From positions 496,001 through 560,000 of the forward strand of contig JAEPOK010000002.1 of assembly GCA_017642935.1 (NCBI GenBank): a stretch of 64,000 bases of DNA. Reading direction: 5' to 3'. The DNA is from Hyphomicrobiales bacterium (GTDB taxonomy: Bacteria; Pseudomonadota; Alphaproteobacteria; Rhizobiales; MH13). Made by a program: the position numbers and the translations under genes. Under the pieces are notes generated by a model. The model saw only the letters and a program-made list of their open reading frames with translations, was not told the DNA's origin and did not search any database. Positions 39,193 through 48,349 of the stretch are shown piece after piece (the first letter of the stretch is position 1; each line of letters begins with the position of its first letter).

Positions 39193-39714
39193 TCAGGCGC
39201 TGTCGACCAGATCGCTTTCAAGGTCGACGATCTGAACCTCGTGGCCGGTCTTTTCAACGAAGGCGAGCAAATCATCGCGGGCAATCGACGTGGTGGCCGT
39301 GTTCTCCAACGGATGGACGTTGATGATGGCAGCATTCATCAGATTGGCGTCAAGCACGAACGTGACTGTGTGATCGACATCGTTGATGACGGCGAGTGCG
39401 GTAACCGACCCCGGCGTCACGCCAAGATGAGCTTCCATGAGTTGGGCGTTGCCGAAGGAAAGCCTGCCGCAGCCGAGCTTTTTGTGCAGGTTCTTCAAGT
39501 TCACTTGCGTGGCGTGTTCGGCCGTCACCAGGAAAAGCGCACCCTTTTTGTCTTTCAGGAAGAGGTTTTTGGTATGCGCGCCGTCGACTTCGCGATGCAC
39601 CTTGGTGGACTGTTCAACGGTAAACAGCGGTTCGTGATCGACTGTTTTGGTCTTGATCCCCCAGGCATCAAGCTGGGAGAGCAGGCTTTGGCGGGTGTGA
39701 TGTGCAGCGGTCAT
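39193..39714 (-). CDS. YbaK/ProX-type prolyl-tRNA editing (aminoacyl-tRNA deacylase) protein
   Basis: The 173-residue product belongs to the stand-alone INS-like editing family: TVDHEPLFTVEQS, GAHTKNLFLKDKKG with the key lysine, GVTPGSVTALAVINDVDHTV and INVHPLENTATTSI. Such ProXp proteins (PrdX-like) clear Ala mischarged on tRNA-Pro. ATG 39714 is preferred over the frame's first start at 39783. Confidence 0.9.
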   Translation of the reverse strand: MTAAHHTRQSLLSQLDAWGIKTKTVDHEPLFTVEQSTKVHREVDGAHTKNLFLKDKKGALFLVTAEHATQVNLKNLHKKLGCGRLSFGNAQLMEAHLGVTPGSVTALAVINDVDHTVTFVLDANLMNAAIINVHPLENTATTSIARDDLLAFVEKTGHEVQIVDLESDLVDSA

Positions 39715-39919
39715 GGCACGTTTCTTGTCGAATTTCCGGCGTGAAAGACCAGCTTCCCTAACCAGCACGGCTCGGTGCGACAACCCTCATCGCGCAGGCC
39801 GGCAATCCGCGCTTCAATGGGTGTAACAACATGGTTGCAAAAGCCGATCCGTTGATGCATAGAAGCGCCTCGCAGACGGCAATGCCCTCCTCGAGGGATA
39901 CCCCTTGGCCGTCTCATGA

Positions 39920-39994
39920 GCGGGTGTAGCTCAGGGGTAGAGCACAACCTTGCCAAGGTTGGGGTCGTGGGTTCAAATCCCATCGCCCGCTCCA
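39920..39994 (+). tRNA. tRNA-Gly (anticodon GCC)
   Basis: A full 75-base cloverleaf with encoded CCA. Acceptor GCGGGTG pairs with CGCCCGC; D-arm GCTC...GAGC; anticodon stem CAACC/GGTTG with loop TTGCCAA (GCC at 39952-39954); T-arm GTGGG-TTCAAAT-CCCAT. It stands alone between the editing protein and the GGDEF gene; the remaining ~280 bases of that gap show only a CtrA-like box. Confidence 0.97.
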
Positions 39995-40065
39995 TTTTCC
40001 CTCTTCTGATCGTCAACGCCTAAGCGCCGACGTATTGCGTCGCGTTGTTTGATGCGTCATCGGCT

Positions 40066-40080
40066 TTAACCGGTCTTTTA
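40066..40080. promoter_or_regulatory. CtrA-like box upstream of the GGDEF gene
   Basis: TTAACCGGTCTTTTA is TTAA-N7-TTTA, seven of eight consensus positions, about 94 bases before the GGDEF start. Confidence 0.35.
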
Positions 40081-40173
40081 GCATCCTCTAAGGATAGCCT
40101 CCTGTTTCCGGCATCATTTTTCCGTTCTTTAAGGTGCGTTGGATAGAAGGCAGGCTCCCAAAAGGAGCCGATC

Positions 40174-41586
40174 ATGACCAAGGCGCATGCCACTCAGCCA
40201 ATCTTTATCAAACTGACAGTGCTCGGCGTTGTCGCCGTTGGCATGATCTTATGGTCGCTGTTCTGGTTGACCGGGCGGATCAATGAGATTGAGCGCGAGG
40301 CGACCCGCGACTTGGTTGAGCTGATGGTCACGGAAACGGTCGATCAGGTGCAGGCATCGACCAATGATTACGCGTTTTGGTCGCTTGCCTACGAGGTTGT
40401 CGAGGCGGGTGACGCGGCGGCGATCTATGAGCATATGGGTTCTGGCGCCATTGAAAGTGAGCTGTTCGATCAGCTTGTTATTCTTTCCCACGATCAAGCG
40501 GTTCTGCATCTCTTTGATGCGACCGAACAGATCGCCTCGCGATCGCAGTTCGATGTCGCTGGCCTGGCACCCTTCCTGTCGGAACTGGCGAACCACGACC
40601 CCTCATCCTATGTGTCCATCGCTGGTGTTGGTGCGGTGAACGGTGTCCACGGTGCCATTACAACGGCATGGATCACGCCAGATTATGTTGATCCCGCGAT
40701 CGCCGAAAACCTTCCGATCCTGGTTGGGATCGTCCAGTTCAATGATGATGAGCTGCGGGCCATCGAACGGATGACGCAAGGCAGCGGCTATGCCATTCGC
40801 CCAACCGCCGAGCCCGTCGATCCACCATCGCTTTCCCTGCCTGGCCCCAGTGGCGCGCCGGTCGCTCAATTGGTTTGGACGCCGCACGAGCTTGGCACCA
40901 TGCTGCGCACCGATGTTTTGCCATTCATCCTGCTGGTGTGCGCCGGCATCTTTGCAATCTGCCTGTCGGCGGCGCGCTATTTTCACGAGCAGGCAAAGAT
41001 GCTGGAACGGGCCCACCATGTGGCGACGACAGACCAGCTCACCGGGCTGCTCAACCGGTCGGGTCTCGATGGTGTCTTGGCCAAATCCGGCATTCGCTCG
41101 GCCATCGCGGCAGGACATGTTGCCGTGCTCTATCTCGATCTGAATGACTTCAAAGCGCTCAACGATACGCATGGACACAAGGATGGTGATCGGGCGCTGA
41201 AAGTGACAGCACAACGCCTGCAGGGCGCCGTGCGATCCAGCGATCATGTCGTGCGCATTGGCGGTGATGAATTTGTCTGCCTGGTGGTGGACGAGAACGC
41301 CCAAGCCGCCGCTAACCTGGTCGCCGAGCGCATTCGCGAAACGTGCAATCGCCCGATCCGCTTCGCCAATCATGAAGCCTTGCTGCAACCGTCCATCGGG
41401 GTATCGGTAGGCAAGCCCGGCATCGATTGGGAAACGCTGCTAAGCCAGTCCGATGCTGCGATGTATTTTGCTAAACGAACCAAATTCGATGGCCCGATGC
41501 TGTTCTCCAAAGAGGTGATGGAGGCGCTCCGCAGCCAGGACAACAAAGTCGACCAGGCTGAGGAGAATGTGGCCGCAGCGGCCTAA
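40174..41586 (+). CDS. Membrane diguanylate cyclase with CHASE4-like sensor
   Basis: The 470-residue product makes cyclic di-GMP. A membrane helix at residues 13-32 and another at about 248-268 enclose a periplasmic domain with the CHASE4-like 'TNDYAFWSLAYEVV' segment. The GGDEF domain (about 295-450) has an intact RIGGDEF active site and, five residues before it, the RSSD inhibitory I-site, so product inhibition is expected. AGGAG lies eight bases before the ATG. No EAL domain is present. Confidence 0.92.
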   Translation: MTKAHATQPIFIKLTVLGVVAVGMILWSLFWLTGRINEIEREATRDLVELMVTETVDQVQASTNDYAFWSLAYEVVEAGDAAAIYEHMGSGAIESELFDQLVILSHDQAVLHLFDATEQIASRSQFDVAGLAPFLSELANHDPSSYVSIAGVGAVNGVHGAITTAWITPDYVDPAIAENLPILVGIVQFNDDELRAIERMTQGSGYAIRPTAEPVDPPSLSLPGPSGAPVAQLVWTPHELGTMLRTDVLPFILLVCAGIFAICLSAARYFHEQAKMLERAHHVATTDQLTGLLNRSGLDGVLAKSGIRSAIAAGHVAVLYLDLNDFKALNDTHGHKDGDRALKVTAQRLQGAVRSSDHVVRIGGDEFVCLVVDENAQAAANLVAERIRETCNRPIRFANHEALLQPSIGVSVGKPGIDWETLLSQSDAAMYFAKRTKFDGPMLFSKEVMEALRSQDNKVDQAEENVAAAA

Positions 41587-41597
41587 TTCAAACCTTG

Positions 41598-42743
41598 TCA
41601 GGCAAGCAGCGCTTTGGCTTCATCGGCGCTAAGCGGTGCCGGTCGCTCGCAACGCGTTGATGGCGTGATGAAGGTTCCTGTTTCACCCGAATTCAGGATT
41701 GACCCCATCACATCGACCGCGTGAAGCGCCAGGTCGAAGGCGCAGCGATGCGGGCGATTTTCCTGGATGGCCGCGACCATATCGGCCAATCCTGCCGCGC
41801 GGTAGTTGGCTTGCGGTTGCCCCCCATGCACTTCCTGTTCGACACCGAAGGGATGATCACTGTCTGAAAGAACGGTGGTGCCGCCTGACGGATCGACCTT
41901 CTGGACAGCACCACCGAAAAAGTTCGGATCAGGGACATAGAGCGAGCCATCGGTGCCGTAGAGTTCCATCGGCTTGTGGCGATGACCCCAGACATCCCAA
42001 CTTGCCGAGAGCGTGATCGATGCGCCCTGCTCAAACGCCAAAAGCGCATGGATCGTGGTCGGCGTGTCGACGGGAATGGTCTCGCCCGCGCGCGGCTGCG
42101 AACTAATGGTACGATGGGTACTGGCGGCTGTGGTGAGCGCCGCCACCTGTCTCACCGGCCCCAAGAGCTGCAGCAGGTTGGTGATGTAATAGGGTCCAAG
42201 GTCGAGGACCGGCCCGGCCCCCGGCTGGTAGAAGAAATCCGGATTGGGATGCCAATGCTCCATCCCGTGGCTCATCACATGGCAGGTGCCCGACGCGATG
42301 CGGCCGACGGCGCCCTCATCAATGGCTTGGCGTGCGGTCTGATGGGCGCCGCCGAGAAACGTGTCCGGCGCTGACCCGATGCGCAGGCCAGTCGATTCGC
42401 ATAGCGCGCGCAGCTCCTCGCCCTCGGCCAGGGTGAGCACGAAGGGCTTTTCGGAATAGGCGTGTTTGCCAGCTTCCAAAATGCTGCGGGTGACGCTGGC
42501 ATGAGCGGTCGGGATGGTAAGGTTGACGATGATCGCGATGGATGGGTCGGCCAGGAGCTGGTCGACGCTCATAGCTGGCACACCGAATTCGTTGGCGCGT
42601 GCTTCGGCAGCCGCAGGATTGATGTCGGCAACGCCGCGTACGTCTATGGTGCGGAACAGGGGTGCGAGCCGCAAATATGTCGAGGCAATGCTTCCGCAGC
42701 CAATGATACCAACGCCAAGGCGTTCAAGGTTGCGCGTTGTCAT
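41598..42743 (-). CDS. Gfo/Idh/MocA-family oxidoreductase
   Basis: The 381-residue product has the NAD(P)-binding GIIGCGSIASTYL at residues 12-24, the EKPFVLT lysine-proline motif near residue 98, and a C-terminal alpha/beta domain with GAGPVLDLGPYYI. Members oxidise sugars, inositols or their derivatives. It follows a sugar-phosphate isomerase-like gene by 18 bases; such pairs commonly act on one carbohydrate. The substrate is unknown. Confidence 0.9.
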   Translation of the reverse strand: MTTRNLERLGVGIIGCGSIASTYLRLAPLFRTIDVRGVADINPAAAEARANEFGVPAMSVDQLLADPSIAIIVNLTIPTAHASVTRSILEAGKHAYSEKPFVLTLAEGEELRALCESTGLRIGSAPDTFLGGAHQTARQAIDEGAVGRIASGTCHVMSHGMEHWHPNPDFFYQPGAGPVLDLGPYYITNLLQLLGPVRQVAALTTAASTHRTISSQPRAGETIPVDTPTTIHALLAFEQGASITLSASWDVWGHRHKPMELYGTDGSLYVPDPNFFGGAVQKVDPSGGTTVLSDSDHPFGVEQEVHGGQPQANYRAAGLADMVAAIQENRPHRCAFDLALHAVDVMGSILNSGETGTFITPSTRCERPAPLSADEAKALLA

Positions 42744-42761
42744 CGAACAGTCCTTGGTGGT

Positions 42762-43526
42762 TCAGGTGGCGTCGAAAGCGCGCAGCGCCGCCAAAGATGT
42801 GCTGGCAAAGCGGCGATCATCGGCGGGGTTGTCATGTTCGACAACCAGTGCCGGCACGCCGAGCGCCTTCAGCTTGGAGTAGATACCGGGCCAATCCATG
42901 ATGCCTTGACCGACATCGGCCCAGCCGTCCTCATCCATCTTTTGGCCGGTCGGCGCGATGTCTTTGATGTGGGCGGCGGCGACACGCGACCCGTAGCGGT
43001 CGAGCCATGCGGCGGGGTCCTGGCCCGCGATATGGGCCCAGGCCATATCGAACTCCAACATAACATGATCGCTGGCCTCCAGGATCAACGCCATGGGGAA
43101 TTCGCCGGTAGGCTGCTGGTGAAACTCAAAAGCGTGATTGTGCCAGCCAAAGGTCAGTCCAGAATCGGTGATCGGTTTGCCGATCTCGGCGAGCTTTTGG
43201 CCAAAGCCTCGCCACCCGTCCGCATCATTAGGCCGGTCTTCCGGTGCCAAAAAGGGCGCAAACACCGACGTCATGGCAAAGCGTTTTGCGATCGCGATGA
43301 CGGCGCTCGGATCGGCCTCAATCAGAGCCAGATCGAAATGCCCGGTGGGCATGGCAAGCCCCGTGGCGTCCAGGCCGGCTTCCAGGTCGCTGAGGGCTTC
43401 ACCGTCAGTGAACAGCGCGCCATAACCTTCAACGGCGCTGTAGCCGATTTCGGCGAGCATGCTGAGCGTGGCGCTGAGTGGGCCAAACTGGCGCGAGCTG
43501 TAGAGTTGATAGGCGAATTGGGTCAT
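42762..43526 (-). CDS. Xylose-isomerase-like TIM-barrel sugar isomerase/epimerase
   Basis: The 254-residue product is an AP-endonuclease-2-type TIM barrel: AEIGYSAVEGYG, GWHNHAFEF, MLEFDMAWAHIAGQDP, AAHIKDIAPTG and LVVEHDNP supply the metal-binding Glu, Asp and His residues. It probably isomerises or epimerises a sugar handled together with the oxidoreductase downstream. ATG 43526 is the conserved start (MTQFAYQLYS). Confidence 0.88.
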   Translation of the reverse strand: MTQFAYQLYSSRQFGPLSATLSMLAEIGYSAVEGYGALFTDGEALSDLEAGLDATGLAMPTGHFDLALIEADPSAVIAIAKRFAMTSVFAPFLAPEDRPNDADGWRGFGQKLAEIGKPITDSGLTFGWHNHAFEFHQQPTGEFPMALILEASDHVMLEFDMAWAHIAGQDPAAWLDRYGSRVAAAHIKDIAPTGQKMDEDGWADVGQGIMDWPGIYSKLKALGVPALVVEHDNPADDRRFASTSLAALRAFDAT

Positions 43527-43626
43527 GCGCTTCTTTGCCGATTGTGTGTGGTGATCGGCGCGCAGATGATATTCGCGGGCCCGCCTGCAGGGTGGCCTGT
43601 CAGCGGGCAAGAGGCAAGGGCAACAG

Positions 43627-43663
43627 AAAAGGGGGATCGTCGTGCAACGATCCCCCTGTTTTT
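43627..43663. terminator. Rho-independent terminator, probably of the chemoreceptor gene
   Basis: A 10-bp stem GGGGGATCGT/ACGATCCCCC with a six-base loop has TTTT on the minus-strand side and a T-rich stretch on the plus side, so it can work both ways. It lies just after the chemoreceptor stop (43668). Confidence 0.9.
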
Positions 43664-43667
43664 GGTT

Positions 43668-45356
43668 CTAGGCGGCTTCGCGAATCTTGGTGAGGAACTC
43701 GCCCATCGCGTCGCGCATTGACTGTGAGCGCCCGTGCAGATCCTGAATGGATGCGCTCATCGTCGTACTCATCTGACCCGTGTTGGCGGCAGCCTCACTC
43801 ATCTCACCCATGGCATTGGTCACGGTTGAGGTGCCGTTGGCAGCCTCGGAGACGTTGCGGGCGATTTCAGCGGTGGCCGCGTTCTGCTGCTCGGTGGCGG
43901 CAGCCATCGCCGATGTGCGCTCGGCAATGTCTTTGACCATGTCAGCGACCGATGCCGTGGCGTCGATGGAATCATCGGCTGCCAATTTCATCTCCGAAAT
44001 TTGAGCGTCGATTTCTTCGGTCGCTTTGCCGGTCTGTTCGGCCAAAGCCTTCACTTCGGAGGCCACAACGGCAAAGCCTTTGCCGGCTTCGCCGGCACGT
44101 GCCGCCTCGATGGTGGCATTCAGCGCCAGAAGGTTGGTCTGCTCGGCAATGTCCGTGATCAGCTTGGTGACGTCACCGATGCGCGCGACCACCTCTTGCA
44201 GACGGCTCACTGACTGGTTGGAGCGATCGACGCCGCCGGCGGCATCGCCGGCTGCTGATGACACGCCGTTCACCTGTTGGTTGAGCTCGGCGATCGATGC
44301 CGTCAGTTCCTCGGTGGCGCTGGCAACGGTATTGACGTTGTTGGTGGCGTCGGCCGAGGCGTTGGCAACGCTTTGCGAACGTTCGGCGGTCGATTCGGCC
44401 AGACCGGACATTTCCGTGGCTGAACCATTGAGACGGTCAAACTCCTCGATCATCGATTCAGTGACAGTCAGCACGGTGGATTCAAAGCGCTCCGCCATGT
44501 CGTTCAAAACGGCGCGGCGCTCCTCATTGGCCTTTTCGCGCTCGCCGTTTGCTTCTTCTTCCAATGCGGCCGTGCGCAAAAGGTTGTCGCGGAAGATACG
44601 CAGCGCGTCGGCCATGATGCCGATCTCATCGCCATGGTCGCGGAAGCCGATTTCATGTTCCGTCTCACCGTTGGCCAGTCGCTCGGTAGTCTCGCTCAGG
44701 CGACGGATGGGCCGTGAGATCATCACATAGTGCAGAGCGCCAAACAGGGCAGCAAGCAGCGTAATGAGTGCGCTGCCGACAATCGTCACAAGCGAAGCGC
44801 GGGAGAGCGCCGCCTTCTTGTCGGCAAGCAGTTCGCCGTTGCGAACCTCAACGTCGGATGCCAGCGCACCAAAGGCGTTGAACATCGGGTCAAGCAGTGC
44901 TTCACCTTGGCCGGTTGTTTCCATTGCGCGGGCAAGATCGACGGTCATCGGATCACGCATCAGGGCAAACTGGACCTCAGCATGATCGGCAAACCAGGTT
45001 TGCCATGCCGCGCGAATTTCCTGAACGCGGGCGGTGAAACGGGTGTCCACATCGGCGGACTCTGCCTCCAAACCGTTGAAGATGGCCGCGATGTCGCCAT
45101 TCAACGTTTGGCTGCGATCATCGAGGCTCTGGTCGCCGGTCATCACGAAGGTGCGTGCGGCGAGAACCTGATCGAGAATGTCGTTGCGCAGGTCCTCCAT
45201 GTCACGAGCAAACGTGTTGACCTCCATAAATTGCTCGGCGGTCCGTTGGGATTCTTGGATGCTGAGAATTGAAACAGTGCCAGCTATGGCGGCGATCAAA
45301 GCCAGACCGACAAAGGCAAAACCGGCTTTTTTAGAAATGGAAAAATTGGAAATCAT
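43668..45356 (-). CDS. Methyl-accepting chemotaxis protein
   Basis: The 562-residue product has two membrane helices (residues 12-30 and about 188-208), a periplasmic four-helix-bundle domain of the CHASE3/4HB type between them, a HAMP domain ([18 protein letters not shown]), and a cytoplasmic signalling hairpin with the tip [20 protein letters not shown]. No C-terminal pentapeptide for CheR is seen. A small exported sensor-like protein is encoded 18 bases upstream. Confidence 0.94.
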   Translation of the reverse strand: MISNFSISKKAGFAFVGLALIAAIAGTVSILSIQESQRTAEQFMEVNTFARDMEDLRNDILDQVLAARTFVMTGDQSLDDRSQTLNGDIAAIFNGLEAESADVDTRFTARVQEIRAAWQTWFADHAEVQFALMRDPMTVDLARAMETTGQGEALLDPMFNAFGALASDVEVRNGELLADKKAALSRASLVTIVGSALITLLAALFGALHYVMISRPIRRLSETTERLANGETEHEIGFRDHGDEIGIMADALRIFRDNLLRTAALEEEANGEREKANEERRAVLNDMAERFESTVLTVTESMIEEFDRLNGSATEMSGLAESTAERSQSVANASADATNNVNTVASATEELTASIAELNQQVNGVSSAAGDAAGGVDRSNQSVSRLQEVVARIGDVTKLITDIAEQTNLLALNATIEAARAGEAGKGFAVVASEVKALAEQTGKATEEIDAQISEMKLAADDSIDATASVADMVKDIAERTSAMAAATEQQNAATAEIARNVSEAANGTSTVTNAMGEMSEAAANTGQMSTTMSASIQDLHGRSQSMRDAMGEFLTKIREAA

Positions 45357-45374
45357 GATCAGGCGTCCTGTCGG

Positions 45375-46001
45375 TTAGCTGCCGGCGCTACGGCGCTGGA
45401 GTTCGGTCAGGTTCACTTCGACGGTGGCCGCGCCGATGGCACGCGTGCCGTCCTCGCTTGGGATGCTAAGGTTGAGCTGCGCACGCCAGATGCGCCGATC
45501 CTCATCCCACTCGGCTTCGTCGATGAAAACGGCATCGGGACCGTTTGGAAACGTGTTCTGAAACTTGGCTTCGTCGCCTTGCCAATAGTCGCCCGTAATG
45601 GCGCTTTGGCCGACATTCAAACCGTTGGCGTCAACGACAAAAATCTCGGTGAACAGGCCCAGTGCGCCGGCTTGGACGCGCGTGAGATAAGTCGATAGCG
45701 GGCTCGACATCGTCGAGGCGATCAGCGGTTTGTCGTCTTGCTCGCGCTCGGCGCGCCATTGCTGATCAAGGGTCTCAATGGCGGCGACATCAAGTGAGCC
45801 GCGTGCCGCGTTCTGCGCTTCCACCGACATGCTGACGACGGGACTGGCCAGCCACTCACGCGTCTCGGCAACAAAGGCCGCATTGATCAATCGTTCGGGG
45901 TTTGGCGCCGCGCCCGGGTTGTTGGCGAAGGCGGTGCCGCTTGTCTGTGTCAAGCCGGCTACCAGAAGCGCTGATGCCAGCGCCATTGAGTGTCGTTTCA
46001 T
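45375..46001 (-). CDS. Exported PDC/Cache-like sensor protein paired with the chemoreceptor
   Basis: The 208-residue product starts with a signal peptide (MKRHSMALASALLVAGL... ending near FAN) and has no further membrane helix. Its second half resembles an extracellular Cache/PDC sensor domain (FTEIFVVDANGLNVGQSAITGDYWQGDEAKF). ATG 46001 has AGGGA seven bases upstream. Co-location with the chemoreceptor suggests a periplasmic ligand-binding partner; this is inference. The 164 bases before it contain no gene. Confidence 0.75.
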   Translation of the reverse strand: MKRHSMALASALLVAGLTQTSGTAFANNPGAAPNPERLINAAFVAETREWLASPVVSMSVEAQNAARGSLDVAAIETLDQQWRAEREQDDKPLIASTMSSPLSTYLTRVQAGALGLFTEIFVVDANGLNVGQSAITGDYWQGDEAKFQNTFPNGPDAVFIDEAEWDEDRRIWRAQLNLSIPSEDGTRAIGAATVEVNLTELQRRSAGS

Positions 46002-46165
46002 TGAAATGTCCCTACCCATAAGTGCCCATGTTGTAGGCAGTTATCCTGTAGGGAATATTACGAACGCGTTAAGTGCAGAAATTCTAATGCTTTCCATTTA
46101 AGGTTGTAACATCAACGGTTTACCTTGCATGGGATGTAACTCGAACGAGCCTGCCAGCCGATCGG

Positions 46166-47221
46166 CTAGGACCGATTTGCGGCCAGTTCTTCGACGGCCC
46201 TAGCGTCACCTACGCCCGCAAGTGCCGCGACATCGAGTGTCGCTGCACGATTGAAATGGCGGGGTGTTTTGCCGTCTAAGACCAGCTGTAAGTCCCTCAA
46301 AAGCAGGTCGCCGATCAGCTGGCGGCCGCCTTCAACGGCTGCTGCTCTATGCGGTGAAAAGACGGTATTGGGGCATCTGCGCATTGGGTGGTTAGCGGGA
46401 ACGGGCTCGTCGGGGAAGACGTCGATCGCCGCTTTTATGTGGCCTGCTTCAGCAGCAGCGAGAAGCGCGTCGAAGTCCACCAGATGCGCGCGGCTAATGA
46501 GCACCACGGTGGCATTCTGCGGCAGTTTTGCCAGCAAAGGTCCGTCGATCAGGTGGAGATTGTCACGCGTCGGCGCCGCCGCAATGAACAAGCAGCGCGA
46601 TTGCGTCATCAGGTCATCGAGGCCCATCAAAGTCACGCCCGCTTCCCGTGCGCGATCTTCCGGCAGCCAAGGATCGTAGACGCTCACTTTCGGGTCAAAG
46701 GGCGCGAGCAACCGATGGACTTCACGTGCGATTGAGCCGTAGCCAACAAAACCAATGGGCGCGCCAAACAATGTCATGTCCTCGCCGGCGCAATCATCGA
46801 GCCAGCGTTCATCACCACGGCGAAAGGCTTCGTGCTCGCGGATCAGCCCACGACCGAGTGAAAGCGCCATCGCCACGCCCATCTCGGCAACGCTCTGACG
46901 AAATCCAGGCGCGCAGGAAAGGACCTCAATGTCTCGTGCCTGGCAGGCGGCATAGTCGATGGTGTCGGGAAAGTGGCCTGACACTTCGGCGACCAGTTTG
47001 AGATTGGGAGCTTTAGCAAGTGTTTCGGCGCTCACCTGCGGCTCGGCGGCGACATAGGCGAAGGCCTTTGGCAAAGCATCGGCCAACAGGTCAGCTGGGA
47101 TTGGCGCATCTTTGCCCCAAACGACATCAAACTGATCATGCAGCGCTTCTAGAGTTTGCCGGGAAAAGAGTTCATCGATCTGGCGCCAATGAGCATCCAG
47201 GATCAGGGTCGTTTTGCTCAC
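46166..47221 (-). CDS. D-2-hydroxyacid dehydrogenase
   Basis: The 351-residue product has the NAD-binding GFVGYGSIAREVHRLL, the catalytic Arg in VLISRAHLVD and the C-terminal PHRAA in place of the usual PHxAG histidine block, plus Glu in DEPVP. It is the last gene of the sugar ABC operon and overlaps the ATPase gene by four bases, so it is likely used for a product of the imported sugar. Substrate unknown. Confidence 0.88.
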   Translation of the reverse strand: MSKTTLILDAHWRQIDELFSRQTLEALHDQFDVVWGKDAPIPADLLADALPKAFAYVAAEPQVSAETLAKAPNLKLVAEVSGHFPDTIDYAACQARDIEVLSCAPGFRQSVAEMGVAMALSLGRGLIREHEAFRRGDERWLDDCAGEDMTLFGAPIGFVGYGSIAREVHRLLAPFDPKVSVYDPWLPEDRAREAGVTLMGLDDLMTQSRCLFIAAAPTRDNLHLIDGPLLAKLPQNATVVLISRAHLVDFDALLAAAEAGHIKAAIDVFPDEPVPANHPMRRCPNTVFSPHRAAAVEGGRQLIGDLLLRDLQLVLDGKTPRHFNRAATLDVAALAGVGDARAVEELAANRS

Positions 47222-48333
47222 GCCGCCTTTTCCGCTTCCAGTGTCTTCACCGCATCCTTGGCGTCTTCATCCTGCGGGAAAAGGTGCGTCATGTCAGGCG
47301 GAAAGGTGAAGTCGAGCCGTTCGCCGGTTCTATAGATCTTATCTTCTCCAAGGGTTGCGATCAGTTTGCTGCCATCGGCGAGTTTCACATCGACCACCGT
47401 TTCGCTGCCTAAGCGTTCGGTCAGCATGACGGTGCCGTGCAACATCGCGCTCGAAGGGTCGGCGGGCGCGAGATATTGAGGACGTACGCCCAAAATCGCG
47501 GTGTCGCCAACGCCAAAAGAGCGCCCGCGTGACGGCACGGAGACCAGATCAAGGGAGGCATTGCGCACGGTGATCTGGTCATCCGAAACGGCGTCGACGG
47601 TCACCGTCAGGAAGTTCATGGAAGGGGCGCCGAGGAACCCGGCAACAAAAAGGTTTGCCGGCTCATGGTAGAGCTTCATCGGTGAGCCGATCTGCATCAC
47701 CTTGCCGTCCTTGAGCACCACAATCTTGTCGGCCAAGGTCATCGCCTCGACCTGATCATGGGTGACGTAAATCATCGATGCTTTGAGGTCCTGGTGCAGC
47801 TTGCCGATCTCCATGCGCATATCCATGCGCAGCGCAGCGTCGAGATTGGAAAGCGGCTCGTCGAAGAGAAAAACCTTCGGATCGCGGACGATCGCCCGCC
47901 CAATGGCGACGCGCTGACGTTGGCCACCGGAAAGCTGGCTGGGGCGACGATCAAGCAGATGCTCCATTTGCAGGATGCGCGCGGCCTCGGCGACTTTGGC
48001 ATCCTTTTCGGCCTTGCTCGCCTTGTTGATCGTCAGGCCAAAGGCAACGTTCTCGCGCACCGTCATGTGCGGAAAGATCGCGTAGGACTGGAAAACCATG
48101 GCGATGCCGCGACGCTTGGGCTCGTAGTCGTTGACCACCTCGCCGTCGATTTCCAGCGTACCGGAGGTGATATCCTCCAGGCCTGCAATCATGCGCAGAA
48201 GCGTTGATTTACCGCAGCCGGACGGCCCGACGAAAACGACGAACTCGCCGTCGTCAATGTCGATATCCACGCCCTTAATGACCTCGATGCGGCCATAGCT
48301 TTTGCGCACATTGGTGAGTTTCAACGATGCCAT
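47218..48333 (-). CDS. Sugar ABC transporter ATP-binding protein (UgpC/MalK type)
   Basis: The 371-residue product has Walker A GPSGCGKST near residue 37, the LSGGQRQRVAIGRA signature, Walker B VFLFDEPLSNLDA, and a C-terminal TOBE domain (VMLTERLGSETVVDV), as in the MalK/UgpC group. ATG 48333 (MASLKLTNVRKSYG) is the start. It energises the permease pair encoded upstream. Confidence 0.93.
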   Translation of the reverse strand: MASLKLTNVRKSYGRIEVIKGVDIDIDDGEFVVFVGPSGCGKSTLLRMIAGLEDITSGTLEIDGEVVNDYEPKRRGIAMVFQSYAIFPHMTVRENVAFGLTINKASKAEKDAKVAEAARILQMEHLLDRRPSQLSGGQRQRVAIGRAIVRDPKVFLFDEPLSNLDAALRMDMRMEIGKLHQDLKASMIYVTHDQVEAMTLADKIVVLKDGKVMQIGSPMKLYHEPANLFVAGFLGAPSMNFLTVTVDAVSDDQITVRNASLDLVSVPSRGRSFGVGDTAILGVRPQYLAPADPSSAMLHGTVMLTERLGSETVVDVKLADGSKLIATLGEDKIYRTGERLDFTFPPDMTHLFPQDEDAKDAVKTLEAEKAA

Positions 48334-48349
48334 TGCCAGTCTCTCCGTC

